Part shown: positions 24,231-35,773 of the stretch, piece by piece
How positions within the stretch are numbered: the stretch's first letter is position 1
Layout of the letters: each line of letters begins with the position of its first letter
NCBI GenBank assembly: GCA_027886185.1
Contig: WOAB01000563.1
Coordinates: forward strand, 4,774,001 to 4,838,000
Direction: 5' to 3'
DNA length: 64,000 bases
DNA from: Rheum nobile
Lineage: Eukaryota > Streptophyta > Magnoliopsida > Caryophyllales > Polygonaceae
Made by a program: the position numbers and the translations under genes
Notes under the pieces: model-generated
Seen by the model: only the letters and a program-made list of their open reading frames with translations
What the model was told of the DNA's origin: nothing
The model's database searches: none

Positions 24231-27200
24231 CATTTCTTTATTGATCGTCTGAAGTTATTTATTCTATGGGTTTTGGGTTTGTCATCTGCTAGGCAGTCAG
24301 GATTCCAGTTTTTCGTCTTCTTCCAGTTCTCAATTTGTTGTTTAATATAAATCGGAACATCCTTGATGTGGTCAGCACCATCGTTTGGGCTTCCAAAGCT
24401 TTGTTAGTTTCTATAGAACCAGATTCCCCACCAAGAAACCAGTAATTCTATAAATTGTGAACGCTCGGTTTTTTGTCGAATTTCATCGATGATTTCATTG
24501 ATTTTTTATTTGCTATGTTTAGGGAAGTAATGATACCATATGTGTGATGGTTCATTTTCTCTATTGTTTTCATGGTTTGGTTACAATGGAATAGGAGATG
24601 ATTCAAATCCTCCAATTGTGCATTGCATCGGATGCAACCCTGGGGGATTGCTACACCTTTTTCAGTTAGTCTTGCTTTTGTCGTAATCTGTTTTTCAATA
24701 TTTTCCAAACAAAGTTTTTAACTTTGGGGTAAGTGTCCATTTTCCAGATCCAAGAGGAATCATATGCAGTGTATCTTTTGTTTCTGTTAATTAGTGCCAT
24801 GGCAGAGTTTGTAGAAAACCAACCATTTTTGCTGGTTTTCCAGTACATTCTATCATGAATATCATTCAACGGAATTGGGATAGATGTTATCTTTATTACT
24901 AAGTCATGGGGTAAGTGTTGTTCTATTAGGTCCTTATTCCAGGTTTTATTTGGTAGCATAAAGTCAACTACCAGAGCATCTTTATCAAGGGTTGCTTGTG
25001 TGATTATGGAGTCACTCAACGGGAATCTTGAAACCCAATTATCTAACAAGAATTTGATTGTTCTGCCATTACCAACTTGCCAGATTAGTCCAGACTTGAA
25101 TTCATCAATGAGTTCAATCATTTTGGACCATTGCCAAGAGCAATTTCTTTTTTTTCTCGTAGTGAAGAATATGGATTGTTTTTAGGTATTTTTCAGTGAC
25201 AACTCTGACCCATTAGTTATTTGGTTCTGCTAATATTTTCCATAGCAATTTGAATTGTAGGGCTTTATTCATGTCCTTTGATTTTCTCAAACCAAGGCCT
25301 CCTTGTTGTGTTGGTTTACAATTTTTTTCCTAGCCTATCAAAGGCTTATAGGAGCTATCTTTGTTCCAAAAGAAAGATCTGTTTAGCTTGTCAAGTTCAT
25401 TGTGTGTGTGAAAGTAGCATAAAGCTTTGCATAAGAAAGTTTGGTCTAGAAGCCATATTGGTTTTGATAAGAGTTGTTCTTCCTGCTTGAGAAAGAGAGT
25501 TTGCTTTCCATTTTGAGAGTTGTTGTTGTGTACTGATTAGAAGATCAGAAAACGTATTCGAGTTGACTCTACCATTAATGGTAGGACACCCAAGGTATTT
25601 TTCAAGGGATATCATGTTTGTGATAGTGAGGATACCTTGTATAGCTATTTTCTTTTGATTGGTGACTTTATTAGTGACTTGAAAAGCCGATTTGTGAAAA
25701 TTCACTTTTTGTCCTGAGATTTTACAGTAGTCGTCAATAATGTCCTTTATTTCTTTGCAGTGTTCTTGTTTAACTTTGGAGAAGATCACAATATCATCAG
25801 CAAAAGCCAGGAAAGGGATTCTTGATCCTTGATGAGTAATTTGAAATCCTAAAGGATTACGAGGTCTTTCAGAGGCTTTTTGTAGTTTTCTAGCAAGGAT
25901 TTCAGATCCCAAAATAAACAAGAAAGGGGAGAGGGGGTCACCCTATCGAAGTCCTCTTGTCGGTTTGAATATTTCTGTCGGTCCGTTGTTTACAAGCACC
26001 GAGAAAGAGACTGTGGTTATACATTCTCTTATCCAGTTGATAAATTTTTCATGGAATCCATATTTTTCCATAGTTTTGAGAATGAAATTCCATTCAATTC
26101 TATCATACGCTTTTTCCATATCCAATTTGAGCGCAATGAATCCTTCAGTTCCTTTTTTCGATTTGAAAGAGTGAAAGATCTCATGGGCAATCAAAATATT
26201 ATCTTGAATGGCCTTGTTTGCAACAAAAGCACCTTGTAGGGGGTGAATTAATTTTTCCATGATTCCTTTAAGTCTTGTTGTTATGATCTTTGAGATTATT
26301 TTATAAATTATGGAGCATAGACTAATAGGTCTATAGTGATTAGTGGAGTTCGGATTGTTGCATTTTGGGATTAAGGAGATGAATATATGGTTTACCTGTT
26401 TGAGCAGTTTCCCGGAGAGGAAAAAACTTTTAACAGCTTAAATAACAGAGGGACCTATAATATCCCAATATTTTTGGTAGAATTCTGCTGTCATACCATC
26501 AAGGCCCGGAGATTTGTTCGAGCCAATGTTAAAGACAACCTTTTTAATTTCTTCATTTGTTACATCTCTTATTAGTTCTGAATTGTCCTCGGCAGAGATT
26601 TCAGATTGAATTAGTTCTAGATTTTCTTGAAATAGTCTTTGGTTCATATTTTTGCTTCTGAATCTTTTGATGAAATCATTTCTGATTTCCGATCTAATGT
26701 TTTCTTCTCCAGTAATGCTAGTTCCTTCTTGTGTTTTGATTTATTTTATGATTTTTCTGTTTCTTCTTCCACTTGCTATTTTATGAAAATAGCTAGTGTT
26801 TGTGTTGTTGAATTTAATATGTTTAACTTTCGCTCTTTGGTTCCAATAGATTTTTTGGAAACAGAGGAGCTTTTCTTTTTTTCCATGATTCTAATTTGTT
26901 TCTTAATAAGGTCACTTGTAGAAAAATTACAGATCTCAGTTTGAATTTCAGAAAGTTGTTTTTCTATGTTTTGTAATTGAGTAAAAACATTGCCAAATGT
27001 GCTTTTGTTCCAGATCTTTGCATGTTTCTCTAATAATTTTGTTTTGGATACCAGATTATATAATCTTGATCCGTGATAGTTAGTTCTCCAGGCTTGTTTT
27101 ACAACATTTCTAAAATCCTTCCTGGTCATCCAGATATTCTCAAATTTGAATGGCTGATTTTTAAAGGGTATTTCTGAGTCCAATTCAATAGAGATGGGAC

Positions 27201-27888
27201 AATGGTCTGAGCTTGTAAAAGAAAAATGTTTGGTGCAGATATCAGGGTACCATTGAAGGATCTGTTGATGAATGAGTACCCTATCCAATTTTTCATATAT
27301 GTTATCAATTTCTGTAATGTTCTTTCGCCAAGTATAGATGTTCCCTTGAATAGGAGTATCTAGTAGTTCACATTCATTCTTAAAATGTCGTAATTTTGCA
27401 AATTTGGTCAATGGTGGTAATAAGCCACCTAATTTCTCAGAGGGGTCTTGAACTTCGTTCAGATCTCCCATAATAATGCACGGAAGGGAGCAGTTTTTAA
27501 TAAAGGAAGTGAGACCATTCCAGAATACATTTTTTGCAGAGTCATTCGGAGGAGCATAAGTAAGGATTAACATAAGTTTTTTGTTCGTGATTTGATTAGT
27601 ATATTTGACCGAGATAAACCTAGTATCAATTTGGTCAATTTCAAGGATTTCATTTGTAAGTTGGTAGGTCTTCCACATAACACAAATACCACCCGAGAAG
27701 CCCGTAGTCAGGATACAGTAGAATTGATCAAAGCCTGCTTTTTTCCAAACTTTTTCACTTGGTTCTTTGTTTGTTCTAGTTTCAAAGAGTGCGATTAATT
27801 GAATACGTTCAATTTTGCAGAAAGTTTCAACATCCGTCCAGAAGGTTTTCTTTCCGATACCACGGCAATTCCAGGTTGTAATCTTCAT
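24231..27888 (-). pseudogene. LINE ORF2: endonuclease and reverse transcriptase
   Basis: The start MKITTWNCRGIG is at 27888. Residues about 1-240 form an APE-type endonuclease with WNCRG, LFETRT, MGDLNEV and SSDHCPI, the usual catalytic set. Further on are the RT entry motif NKSPGLDGMTAEFYQKYW (about 26520), DMEKAYDRIEWNFI (about 26130), a polymerase box FADDIVIF (about 25805), the palm/thumb KYLGCP region, and a zf-RVT zinc region (25121-24448) with CIRC...HLLFHC. It breaks into at least five frames (27915-26776, 26647-26438, 26260-25943, 25921-25397, 25121-24448). The enzyme would nick chromosomal DNA and copy LINE RNA there. Confidence 0.9.
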
Positions 27889-29115
27889 AAAAAACCAATT
27901 TTGATTTTTCCCCATATCAAAAGATTTCTAGGGGACTTCAAATTATGTAAGGTTGGTATTGTGATTTCATTGGTTTTGTTAAGAAGAGGAGTTAACTCAA
28001 CTTTGTAATGATTTGGATTTTCCAGAGCTAGGAAGAGAAAAAATTCACTTTCCAACGCAAGGGCTTCAGAATAGAGTTTGTTTAAGGTTTGTTCCTTTTT
28101 CTTATAATTGTTCTCTGGTTTCTCAATTTCTTCAGCCCTGGTTAAACACCAAGTCCAACCATTACACCGATTCCAAGCCCTGTGTTCCATGATGGTTGAA
28201 AAACGTGGTTTCAGTTCAGAGATGCTATGGAGTTCATGTAGATGGACTCTATAGAGTTGGTTCTCATAGAATTGAAAGATAGAAGGTTTGATACAAAGCC
28301 AACTAGTTCTTTTAAGATTGTTCATAGCTGTTATGATAGACATGTTGGTCAAGCCATTGTTTATTTTGTGACACACCAAAAACACACAAAGATAGCAGAC
28401 CAAACTAGTACTCTGAATACTCCAACTGTTCAGTTTAATGTTCATATAAATGATTTTAAACAAGAGTTCAATTTGTGCCTGGATCAAAATCACAGGATTA
28501 ATATTCAGTGACTGATTGTTCATATGATTCATCATTTCTGAATTGTTCTTCTTCAAGAAGTGCCAGACTAGGGGCCGGGTTTGCTGTAACCAAGTTTCAG
28601 AGCAAGGGTATTCCTGCAGAAAAGTTAGTAGTCAGATTCATAAGACAGGTTCTCAGAGAGAAGGAAAAGGAAAGTAGAAGACAGACACATAGACAAGAGA
28701 AAGGAATTCAGACAGGAGTGTTCGCAAGCATTGGTCAGATTCCAGTTAACTGCAAGCAGCAACCCAAGGCCAGGAATCAATTTATCTTTAATGAAGTTTA
28801 GATTCAAGGATCCATATATTTGTTTAGCCCAGAGATAGAGAATCAAAGAGAGGAGGTAATGAAAGCATACAAAACACTTAAATTTTCTCCAAAGATGATT
28901 GATCATTTCATAAGCATCAAAAGCACCAATAAGCTGGTTACAAGGCCCTTGGTAAAGGGAGGTACATCTAGGAGAAATAATACATAAAATTATCAAGTTG
29001 GTTCTAGATGTAAAGATTTCCGGATACAAAAGGGGTTTCTAGGGGGTTACCCAAACATCCAAGGTCAGCTCATAAAATAAAGAACCTAAAACTTGATAAT
29101 TGTACTTAATCATAA
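27889..29115 (-). other. Long LINE inter-ORF spacer
   Basis: About 1.2 kb separates the ORF1 stop from the ORF2 start. It contains a minus-strand open frame at 28556-27885 (223 residues, Lys/Asn/Leu-rich, no recognised motif) and another at 29029-28625. Plant L1 elements usually have a much shorter spacer. The second LINE copy has an equally long spacer (54539-55979), so it is a family trait. Confidence 0.55.
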
Positions 29116-30699
29116 CTATTTTTTCATTTTTTTCACACCCTTCAGCCCCAAGGTGGCGGTGTCTTCCTCTTTGGTCACATCTTTGCGCTTCCCTGACTCA
29201 GAGGTTGGGGGTGCTTTGATTTTTTCAGGAGTTCCCTTCTCAGGCCCTTTGGATTAAGCAAAGGTAGCTTTAGGAGCCATCACTACTTTAGGGATAGTGG
29301 AGCTTGCCAGTTCATTCATCATATCATCAACCTCCTTTTGGGGAATCTCAATGCATTCAACAAATTCATCAAGGAGGTCATCCTGGTTCAGGAACTCTTG
29401 CAGATCAACACCCTTCAACCCCTGGTTTGCATCCTTGTCAAGCACACCCATGTGACCAGAAGAAGCCCCAGGCACACCTGGGAAGGCTCATCATCAGGGT
29501 GGGACAGAGGAGAAAAGGGGTTGGGGTTCTCAGGCCTTACCAATCCTTCTTTAATGCCAACAGCTTCACCCACAGTCTCAGAGGTGAGAGTAGTGGTGGC
29601 AGCAGTGACACTAGTGTCAGACAGTATAGCAACAGAGTTAGTGGTGTGCTCCACCTCTTGGTTAACAATGGAGATGCCACTTTTAGTGACTTTGGGTTCA
29701 GGAGGAGTAGAAGCAGAGCCCTTAAAAATAGGGGAGAGTCTCTTCTTGTTGTAGGCTACATTCTGTCACTATTTTTTGGGGTCACCAGCACCAACCAAAG
29801 GAGGTTCAGAAGGGGTACTGACTCTAAGTCTCTGAAAGGTAAGTTAGAGACTTTGAGGTTTAGCATTTCTGAGGGGGCATTTGTCAAAAGAATGATTGAA
29901 ATTCCCATAATTCCCACAACCCTCAGGGGATTCTTCAAACCAAATGATAAAGGTCTTAGAGACACCCTCCTCATTAGGGATAATAATGGTTATGTTTTTG
30001 ATTTTATCAACATCCACATTGATGCAAAGCCTGGCATAGCTAACTCTCTGTTTTTTCTTCAGTAAAGGAATCTAGCTTCACAAGCCTACCAAAATGGTTC
30101 ATCTCAATGATAGTGCTAAGGATATCAAAACTGATATACTCCATAGGGAGCTATGGGATTCTCACCCACATATCCACAGTAGAGATAGGTTCAGAGAAAG
30201 GGTCGAAATTAGAACACCAGGGCTTGAGGAGCATTAACTGCCCAAAGACATGGTAAGGCCTACCTTACCAGGCTTTAGTTTGGTCAATTGGATTGGCAAA
30301 TCTCATTTCAAAACAGAAATTAGGTTTTTCCAGAACTTCAAAGGACCCCTTAACGAACCTCCAATCATTTTTAAGTTTCAATCTATGCTTAGAGAAACTT
30401 ACTGGTTCCCCAATCACATAGCCAAGAAGGGAGGTTTCTTTGAGTTTTTGGATGTTTGTACGAACTCCAGAGAGCTTTGAGAGAAACAGGTTCATGTCAA
30501 TAGCAGGTGGCTCACAAGCCAAGGGGCTAACACCCTTATCAGGGATTTCAGAAGCAATGGGTTTAGAGGGTAGAGGGTTCACCTCACTTTGTTGTGTGGT
30601 AGAGTTTTCTTAGTGTCTGCTCTCTGTACCAGTAGAGGGACCAATAGAGGCAGGGTCAGTGCATAGCACCTACTTCATTGATTGTTTCCCCTTGTCCAT
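29116..30699 (-). pseudogene. LINE ORF1 (DUF4283-zinc knuckle nucleic acid binder)
   Basis: The start MDKGKQSMK is at 30699, supported by MDKGNKTLK at the matching place in the second copy. The frame 30582-30265 gives the DUF4283-like core (ETSLLGYVIGEP, NDWRFVKGSFEVLEKPNF, EMRFANPI). 30060-29800 holds a degenerate CCHC knuckle region (WFEESPEGCG...HSFDKCP-type). 29475-29254 holds an acidic tail (LDEFVECIEIPQKEVDDMMN), and a Lys-rich end LGLKGVKKMKK lies near 29150. A TAA at 29254-29256 and frameshifts break it. ORF1 proteins coat LINE RNA. A G run of about 14 lies upstream near 30870. Confidence 0.75.
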
Positions 30700-31242
30700 A
30701 GAATTGGATAGAGGAAAAAGGTTTTCACAGGATAGAACACCAAAGCAGAGAAAGCAAACAATAGAAAACAAGTAAACCAGATAAGGGAAGTAGGAGTTCG
30801 TGGGATAGGGTTTCAGATTCCACACAACATCATTCAAATAAATAGACAAGAGCACCACAAGCAACACAGAGGGGGGGGGGGGGGGAGAGAAAGAAGGAAA
30901 GATCACACCTGATAATCCGGCTCCAAAGCTTGTCACACACAGTGGAGTGGTGGAGTCGGGGAAGGTCATTCCTATACCAGGAATGAGTGCACGGCTTTCC
31001 TAAGCCTAGAAAATGCCAGATCCAGCGCCTCCAACAGCAGATAAGACAGGATTCTCCAATCTTCATCCATCTCTCTCTTCGCTGGGTGTAGAGAAGGCCT
31101 TCCTTCCTAGTTGCAGAGTAGGAGTCCTTGCCCTTAAAATCCGGAGGAAGCACAGATCTCAGAGGAGAACCACGAAGGGTCGCCATACCGATGGATCTTC
31201 GTTTGAGTGTAATCGGATTCATAGTTAGGGTAGGTTGCCCAC

Positions 31243-31770
31243 TGATGTGTTCCGAAGGTCAGAACGTCTCTTCTACGCCGGATCTAGATCGAGATATTCA
31301 CCTGGACGTCACGGATAAGCACGAACAAGTCGTGGGTTGTGTTTGGGAAAGGGTTTGGAGAGATAGAATGGAGTTTAACGCAACTACCAAAATGGATTCA
31401 GAATCAAGGGTGACGTCGGAGCAAAGGAAGGAGGATAAACACTCGACTTAAGCTTTGCTAATATTCAACGTAATTAAAACGAAGTACAAAGAAGAGTATT
31501 TAAAGGGAGTGGGCACGGCTAAGAACCCTGATGGGCTTGGGCCGTGACACACCTATGGGCTAGCCCACTATGCAATAGTGGAGCAACGCCCGAAATAGAA
31601 AGTGCATAAAATAGAAACTACTTAAAAGGGAAACATACTAAAACAGGAAATCAGTAAAAATAGGGAAATATATAATAAACTAGACTAAGTATTGAACCAA
31701 GGTGGACGCCATGGTCTCGGGCGCCTCGGGCTCGTCAGGGGCCGGCTTGGTTCGGGGTCGGGACGCATCA
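31243..31770 (-). repeat. 3' LTR of the 31.2-kb element
   Basis: It runs TGATGTG...GCATCA on the plus strand. It is nearly identical to the right LTR, with a few substitutions (for example CATACTAAAACAG versus CAAACTAAAATAG), so insertion was fairly recent. The U3 part shares GGGCTAGCCC and CCCAAGCCCAT phrases with the LTR of the 45.9-kb element. Confidence 0.9.
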
Positions 31771-32830
31771 TCCTCCTCCCCTTAGTTTCGAAGCGTCCTC
31801 GCTTCGAGCTTGGTGGGGCCAGGGAGAAGGGACGATCGATCAATAGCAGGAAGAAGCCGTCGGAGACAGAAGAGTTGGCTGTAAATGTCTCGCTCACAGA
31901 AGAACGCGGTATGACGGAGACAGTAGCAGGAGAGCACGCTGGGGGTGTGGCAAACACCACGATGAATATCGGTTCGAGGGGCGCAGCGTTGATTTCCGGT
32001 GTGGTAGGCGCCGCGATGATTGTCAGCTTGGGAGGCACCGCGATGACATCTTGCTCGGGGGGTACCGCGATGAATGCGGGCTCTGTAGGTGCCGTGATGA
32101 ATTCTTGCTCGGGCGGCACCGCGATGAATGCTGGCTCTGTAGGCGCCGCGATGAATTCTTGCGCGGGCGGCACCGCGATGACTGCTGGTTCGGTGGGTGG
32201 GGGCAACACGCCAAATGCGGCTTCGAGGCGGGCAAGCTCGCGTCGTAGCTCTCGGAGTTCGCGTTGCACGGGTGTGAGCTCATCGATGGTTGCAGCGGGT
32301 AAGTGCTCCGGGACACGCGCTGGCGCGCGCTCAGGAAGACGCGCTAGATCTGGGATGCGCGCTGAAGTTTAGGTGCTTGCAGGAGCACGCGTTGAAGTTG
32401 CAGGAGCACGCGTTGAAGTTGCAGGAGCACGCATTGGAAGTGTTTGTCGGTATGAATGGGCGGCATATGCTAACGGGTCCATCCGGGGAGCAAAGCGCCG
32501 AGTCATCACGTAGACAAGTTGCTCCCATGTCTCTACGGGAATGAAACCGCGGCTCCATCGGTCGTCATCGACGCGGCACCACCAGTCCCATGCGTAGCCT
32601 GCGAGGCAATTGATGGCGATGTCGCCTTGCTCAAACTCGTTGTAGTCCCTTTGTCGGAAGTAGTAGGACATGTGTCAGGACCATTCCAAGAACTCATTGG
32701 GATCGTCACATCCGGTGAAGCGCCGACGGTGCAACCGAGTCGTCATGTCCAGTGGTTGCGTGTATCCGGTAAAGATTGCGTGGCGCGTGAGGGGACGGCG
32801 TGGCAGGTGCGGAAGCGAAATTAGGGTTGG
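31685..32830 (-). pseudogene. Gypsy gag-like frame with 18-residue repeats
   Basis: On the minus strand, 32671-32369 encodes a Ty3/gypsy gag core (GDIAINCLAGYAWDWWCRVD, WEQLVYVMTRRFAP). It then has three RAPATST heptad copies from a 21-bp DNA repeat near 32380-32440. After a frame break, 32269-31685 starts with an amphipathic RELRELRRELARLEAAFG helix, then an 18-residue repeat made of two 9-residue halves (PTEPAFIAV and PPEQEFIAA types), encoded by a 54-bp tandem repeat at about 32030-32200. The frame crosses the polypurine tract into the LTR and ends RPRPWRPPWFNT. The gag core would form particles; the repeat has no known role. Confidence 0.65.
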
Positions 32831-33076
32831 CGCGCCGCGGCGGAATTAGGGTTTCTGCAGCGCAGCCTTCGTATTTTGTCCTTTTCGAAGGGTAAACGAA
32901 CTCCGATTTGGACGAATTTTAATGGCTGAACTCGTCTTTCGAAGCTCTACAAGAATCTGAAAAAAATCTCAGAAAAGAGAAAAATTTTCTCGGCGGAATC
33001 TGGGCAGAAGTCGACGGCGTCTCTGGCGGCGGTGCGACGTCTTGGTGGCTCGATCAACTGGCGCTCTGATACCAGT

Positions 33077-33604
33077 TGATGTGTTCCGAAGGTCAGAACG
33101 TCTCTTCTACGCCGGATCTAGATCGAGATGTTCACCTGGACGTCACGGATAAGCACGAACAAGTCGTGGGTTGTGTTTGGGAAAGGGTTTGGAGAGATAG
33201 AATGGAGTTTAACGCAACTACCAAAACGGATTCAGAATCAAGGGTGACGTCGGAGCAAAGGAAGGAGGATAAACACTCGACATAAGCTTTGCTAATATTC
33301 AACGTAATTAAAACGAAGTACAAAGAAGAGTATTTAAAGGGAGTGGGCACGGCTAAGAACCCTGATGGGCTTGGGCCGTGACACACCTATGGGCTAGCCC
33401 ACTATGCAATAGTGGAGCAACGCCCGAAATAGAAAGTGCATAAAATAGAAACTACTTAAAAGGGAAACAAACTAAAATAGGAAATCAGTAAAAATAGGGA
33501 AATATATAATAAACTAGACTAAGTCTTGAACCAAGGTGGACGCCATGGTCTCGGGCGCCTCGGGCTCGTCAGGGGCCGACTTGGTTCGGGGTCGAGACGC
33601 ATCA
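33077..33604 (-). repeat. 5' LTR of the 31.2-kb element
   Basis: 528 bp, same ends as the left copy. Directly inside (33060-33076) lies CTCTGATACCAGT, whose reverse complement is the tRNA primer site. Confidence 0.9.
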
Positions 33605-33855
33605 TCCCACCCCCCAATAGCCCCCGATTTGACAGAGGAGAGCCCCATACTCTCGTCTGTTTAACAGATGGGGGATGAAGATTCAGAAGATGGATTAGCA
33701 GAGAGCCAATCCAATAGATAAATTTGAGAGAGAAAGGGATCCAAAAGATCGAGATCAGATTTTTGGAAGGAGGCGCTGGGTACAAAGTTAGGGTTTCCTG
33801 GGTCGAGAGCGTTTTCAGGTTAGGTTTCATTTTCCACTTAAATTTGAACAATATT

Positions 33856-34526
33856 GTTCACATGTATCATAATAAATTTGTAAAAACGAAAAGGAAAATG
33901 ATATGTTAAAAGGATATATTATCACATCAATATATAGTATTAGAAGATATATAATTAAACATACCAAAAAAGTAAAATATTTGATGAAAAATATGGGTAA
34001 GCTTTTTGTGGTAAGAATGATCTAATAAAAATCGTGTTTCATCAATTCAATATAAATAATTATAAAATTTAATATTACAATTAATAAATAAACTTTTAAT
34101 TGATGTAAATAATATTAGAACTTATCAAATCCATCATTTTTTTAATGTACATTTATATTAGCTTTGAGTAATCTTTGATGAGTAATGAGCTTTCTGAATA
34201 TTGAAGTTGGTTAAATTTGCTCAATGCTTAAAATAGTTTGTTGTTCAAGACAATATAAGCAACTTAAGGACACGAACAAAGCAATTGACATCATGAACAA
34301 TAAACATCTCTCTCACATAAAGTAAATAATACTGAAATTAAAAACTTTGGTTTGATGTATGTATAAAAAAATACCCAAAACACTATAAAAATCTTGTTAA
34401 AGTTTGTTTGTTGAAAATTTGCTAAAAAGGTGACGAACATATAAAGAATGAAAAAATATATAATTTTACATGTAAAAAAAGCTTAATATGATTAAGATGA
34501 ATTGAGAAATGAATAATTTGAATATA
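33856..34526. other. AT-rich DNA beyond the LINE target duplication
   Basis: This is the continuation of the pre-LINE host sequence, probably the body of the minus-strand Helitron. No gene, no terminal motif and no clear 5' Helitron start are seen. Confidence 0.45.
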
Positions 34527-34777
34527 CACTAGTACAAAAAGGGGCTTCCCCTACGGACACAATTACCGCGGTTCCGTGTTTTTTCGTAGTAATTTTGTTG
34601 TTATGGTTAATTTACTACGGTTGTATGAACAACCGTGGTTTTTATGCATCTGTTTTACTACGGTTATGTGACAACCGTGGTAAATAAATTGATAAAATAC
34701 TACGGTTCCGTGTTTTTTCGTAGTAATTTTGTTGTCATGGTTAAATTACTACGGTTCTATGAACAACCGTGGTTTTT
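34527..34777 (+). mobile_element. CACTA element terminus, truncated
   Basis: CACTAGTACAAAAAGGGGCT starts at 34527, a CACTA (En/Spm) terminal repeat. It is followed by subterminal hairpins TACTACGGTT...AACCGTGG. A block beginning TTCCGTGTTTTTTCGTAG is duplicated about 132 bp apart (about 34573 and 34705). The element is cut at about 34777 where LTR sequence begins, so its other end is missing. Confidence 0.7.
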
Positions 34778-35773
34778 AACCGAAGTCCGGGCGGGTTCCA
34801 AGTTGTACTTCTCGCCCGAAGGTTCATTAATTATGTGCATAACCGCACTTATCTTATTTAATTACAAAATGTACATTAACGTTTGAAGCTTTTAATACAA
34901 TCTCGAGTAACTACGAGAATAACACAGGGTGACATTACGTCCAACCCACTTGCACTAGCAAGGTTCTTAAACACCTCTTATCCTTAACGGGTGGATAAGA
35001 AGCAATGGTCATGACCTTTAAAAGTATTAGAGAATTATTCCGACTAATACCGAGTTATAAAGAAACGACTAATCCTCGTAAGGAATTAGCGTTCCTACGA
35101 ATACTCGTACTAATCTAGCATTTAAGTTTACATTTAAATCCACACGAAATTTATTACAGTAATAACATGTATAATAGCGTTGTTCTAGCAATATATACAA
35201 CCTATTATAAAGTCATATTTTAATCACATCATTTATAAAATTTGTTCCCAAACGAAAACAACACTTCACCCCATTTTAATTAACAATCAAGTAATTGATA
35301 ATTAAAGGAAACATGGAATGATAAGCAAGAGCGAACCGCCACTTGCCTTAATCTAGTCGAACGTAGCTGACGGATTCCGAGTATCTGGAAACTGGAATCT
35401 GCGTACGGATCTCTACGACGATGACACAACCACGATGAAACCCTAAGTTAGATTCGGCATAAATGAATAACGATACGAACGAATCAACGATACGAACCGA
35501 TAGGAAATAAAGCCTAAGTCGTGACCGTGGCTGTCCAAGCCACGATCGCGCTTGCCAGGGCAAGCCGCGGTCGCGGTTTGGACTTCCGCGGTCGCAGATT
35601 TTTGGGCAGCTTCTGCGGTCGCGGAATTCATCTCCGCGATCGCGGATCGCCTTCCGACGTGACTCTTCTCTGGCTTTTGAGTCTTACCGATGACTCGAAG
35701 ACGACCTCCTTGGCTTCGAACGAGGCTCACCACCACCACACAAGCTTCCAAGATAGTTCTGGCAACCACAAAG

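Larger units (their letters stand above)
31243..33605 (-). mobile_element. Non-autonomous gag-only LTR retrotransposon
   Basis: Two 528-bp LTRs (31243-31770 and 33077-33604) enclose 1.3 kb. The target site CCCAC is repeated at 31238-31242 and 33606-33610, with one extra base at the right end. On the minus strand the primer site TGGTATCAGAGC (initiator Met tRNA type) lies directly inside the right LTR (33074 downward). A polypurine tract GGGGAGGAGGA lies against the left LTR. Only a gag-like frame is present; pol is absent. It is nested in the 5' UTR of the LINE. Confidence 0.9.
23711..33839 (-). mobile_element. Full-length L1-type LINE with nested LTR element
   Basis: A 16-bp target duplication AAATTTGAACAATATT flanks the block at 23695-23710 and 33840-33855. 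The 3' end (low coordinates) has a short A tail, seen as T run 23709-23716. In transcript order: 5' UTR (33839 inward), ORF1, a long spacer, ORF2 with endonuclease, reverse transcriptase, zinc region and RNase H. Removing the nested LTR element (31243-33605 plus its 5-bp duplication) leaves about 7.76 kb. All frames carry disruptions. Confidence 0.9.

Noticed and set aside
29304..30065. 253-codon plus-strand frame
   Set aside because: Antisense to LINE ORF1, which is supported by the second copy.
31692..32372. 226-codon plus-strand frame rich in Gly/Ala repeats
   Set aside because: It is the antisense of the gag-like repeat frame; composition follows the 54-bp repeat and no domain is present.
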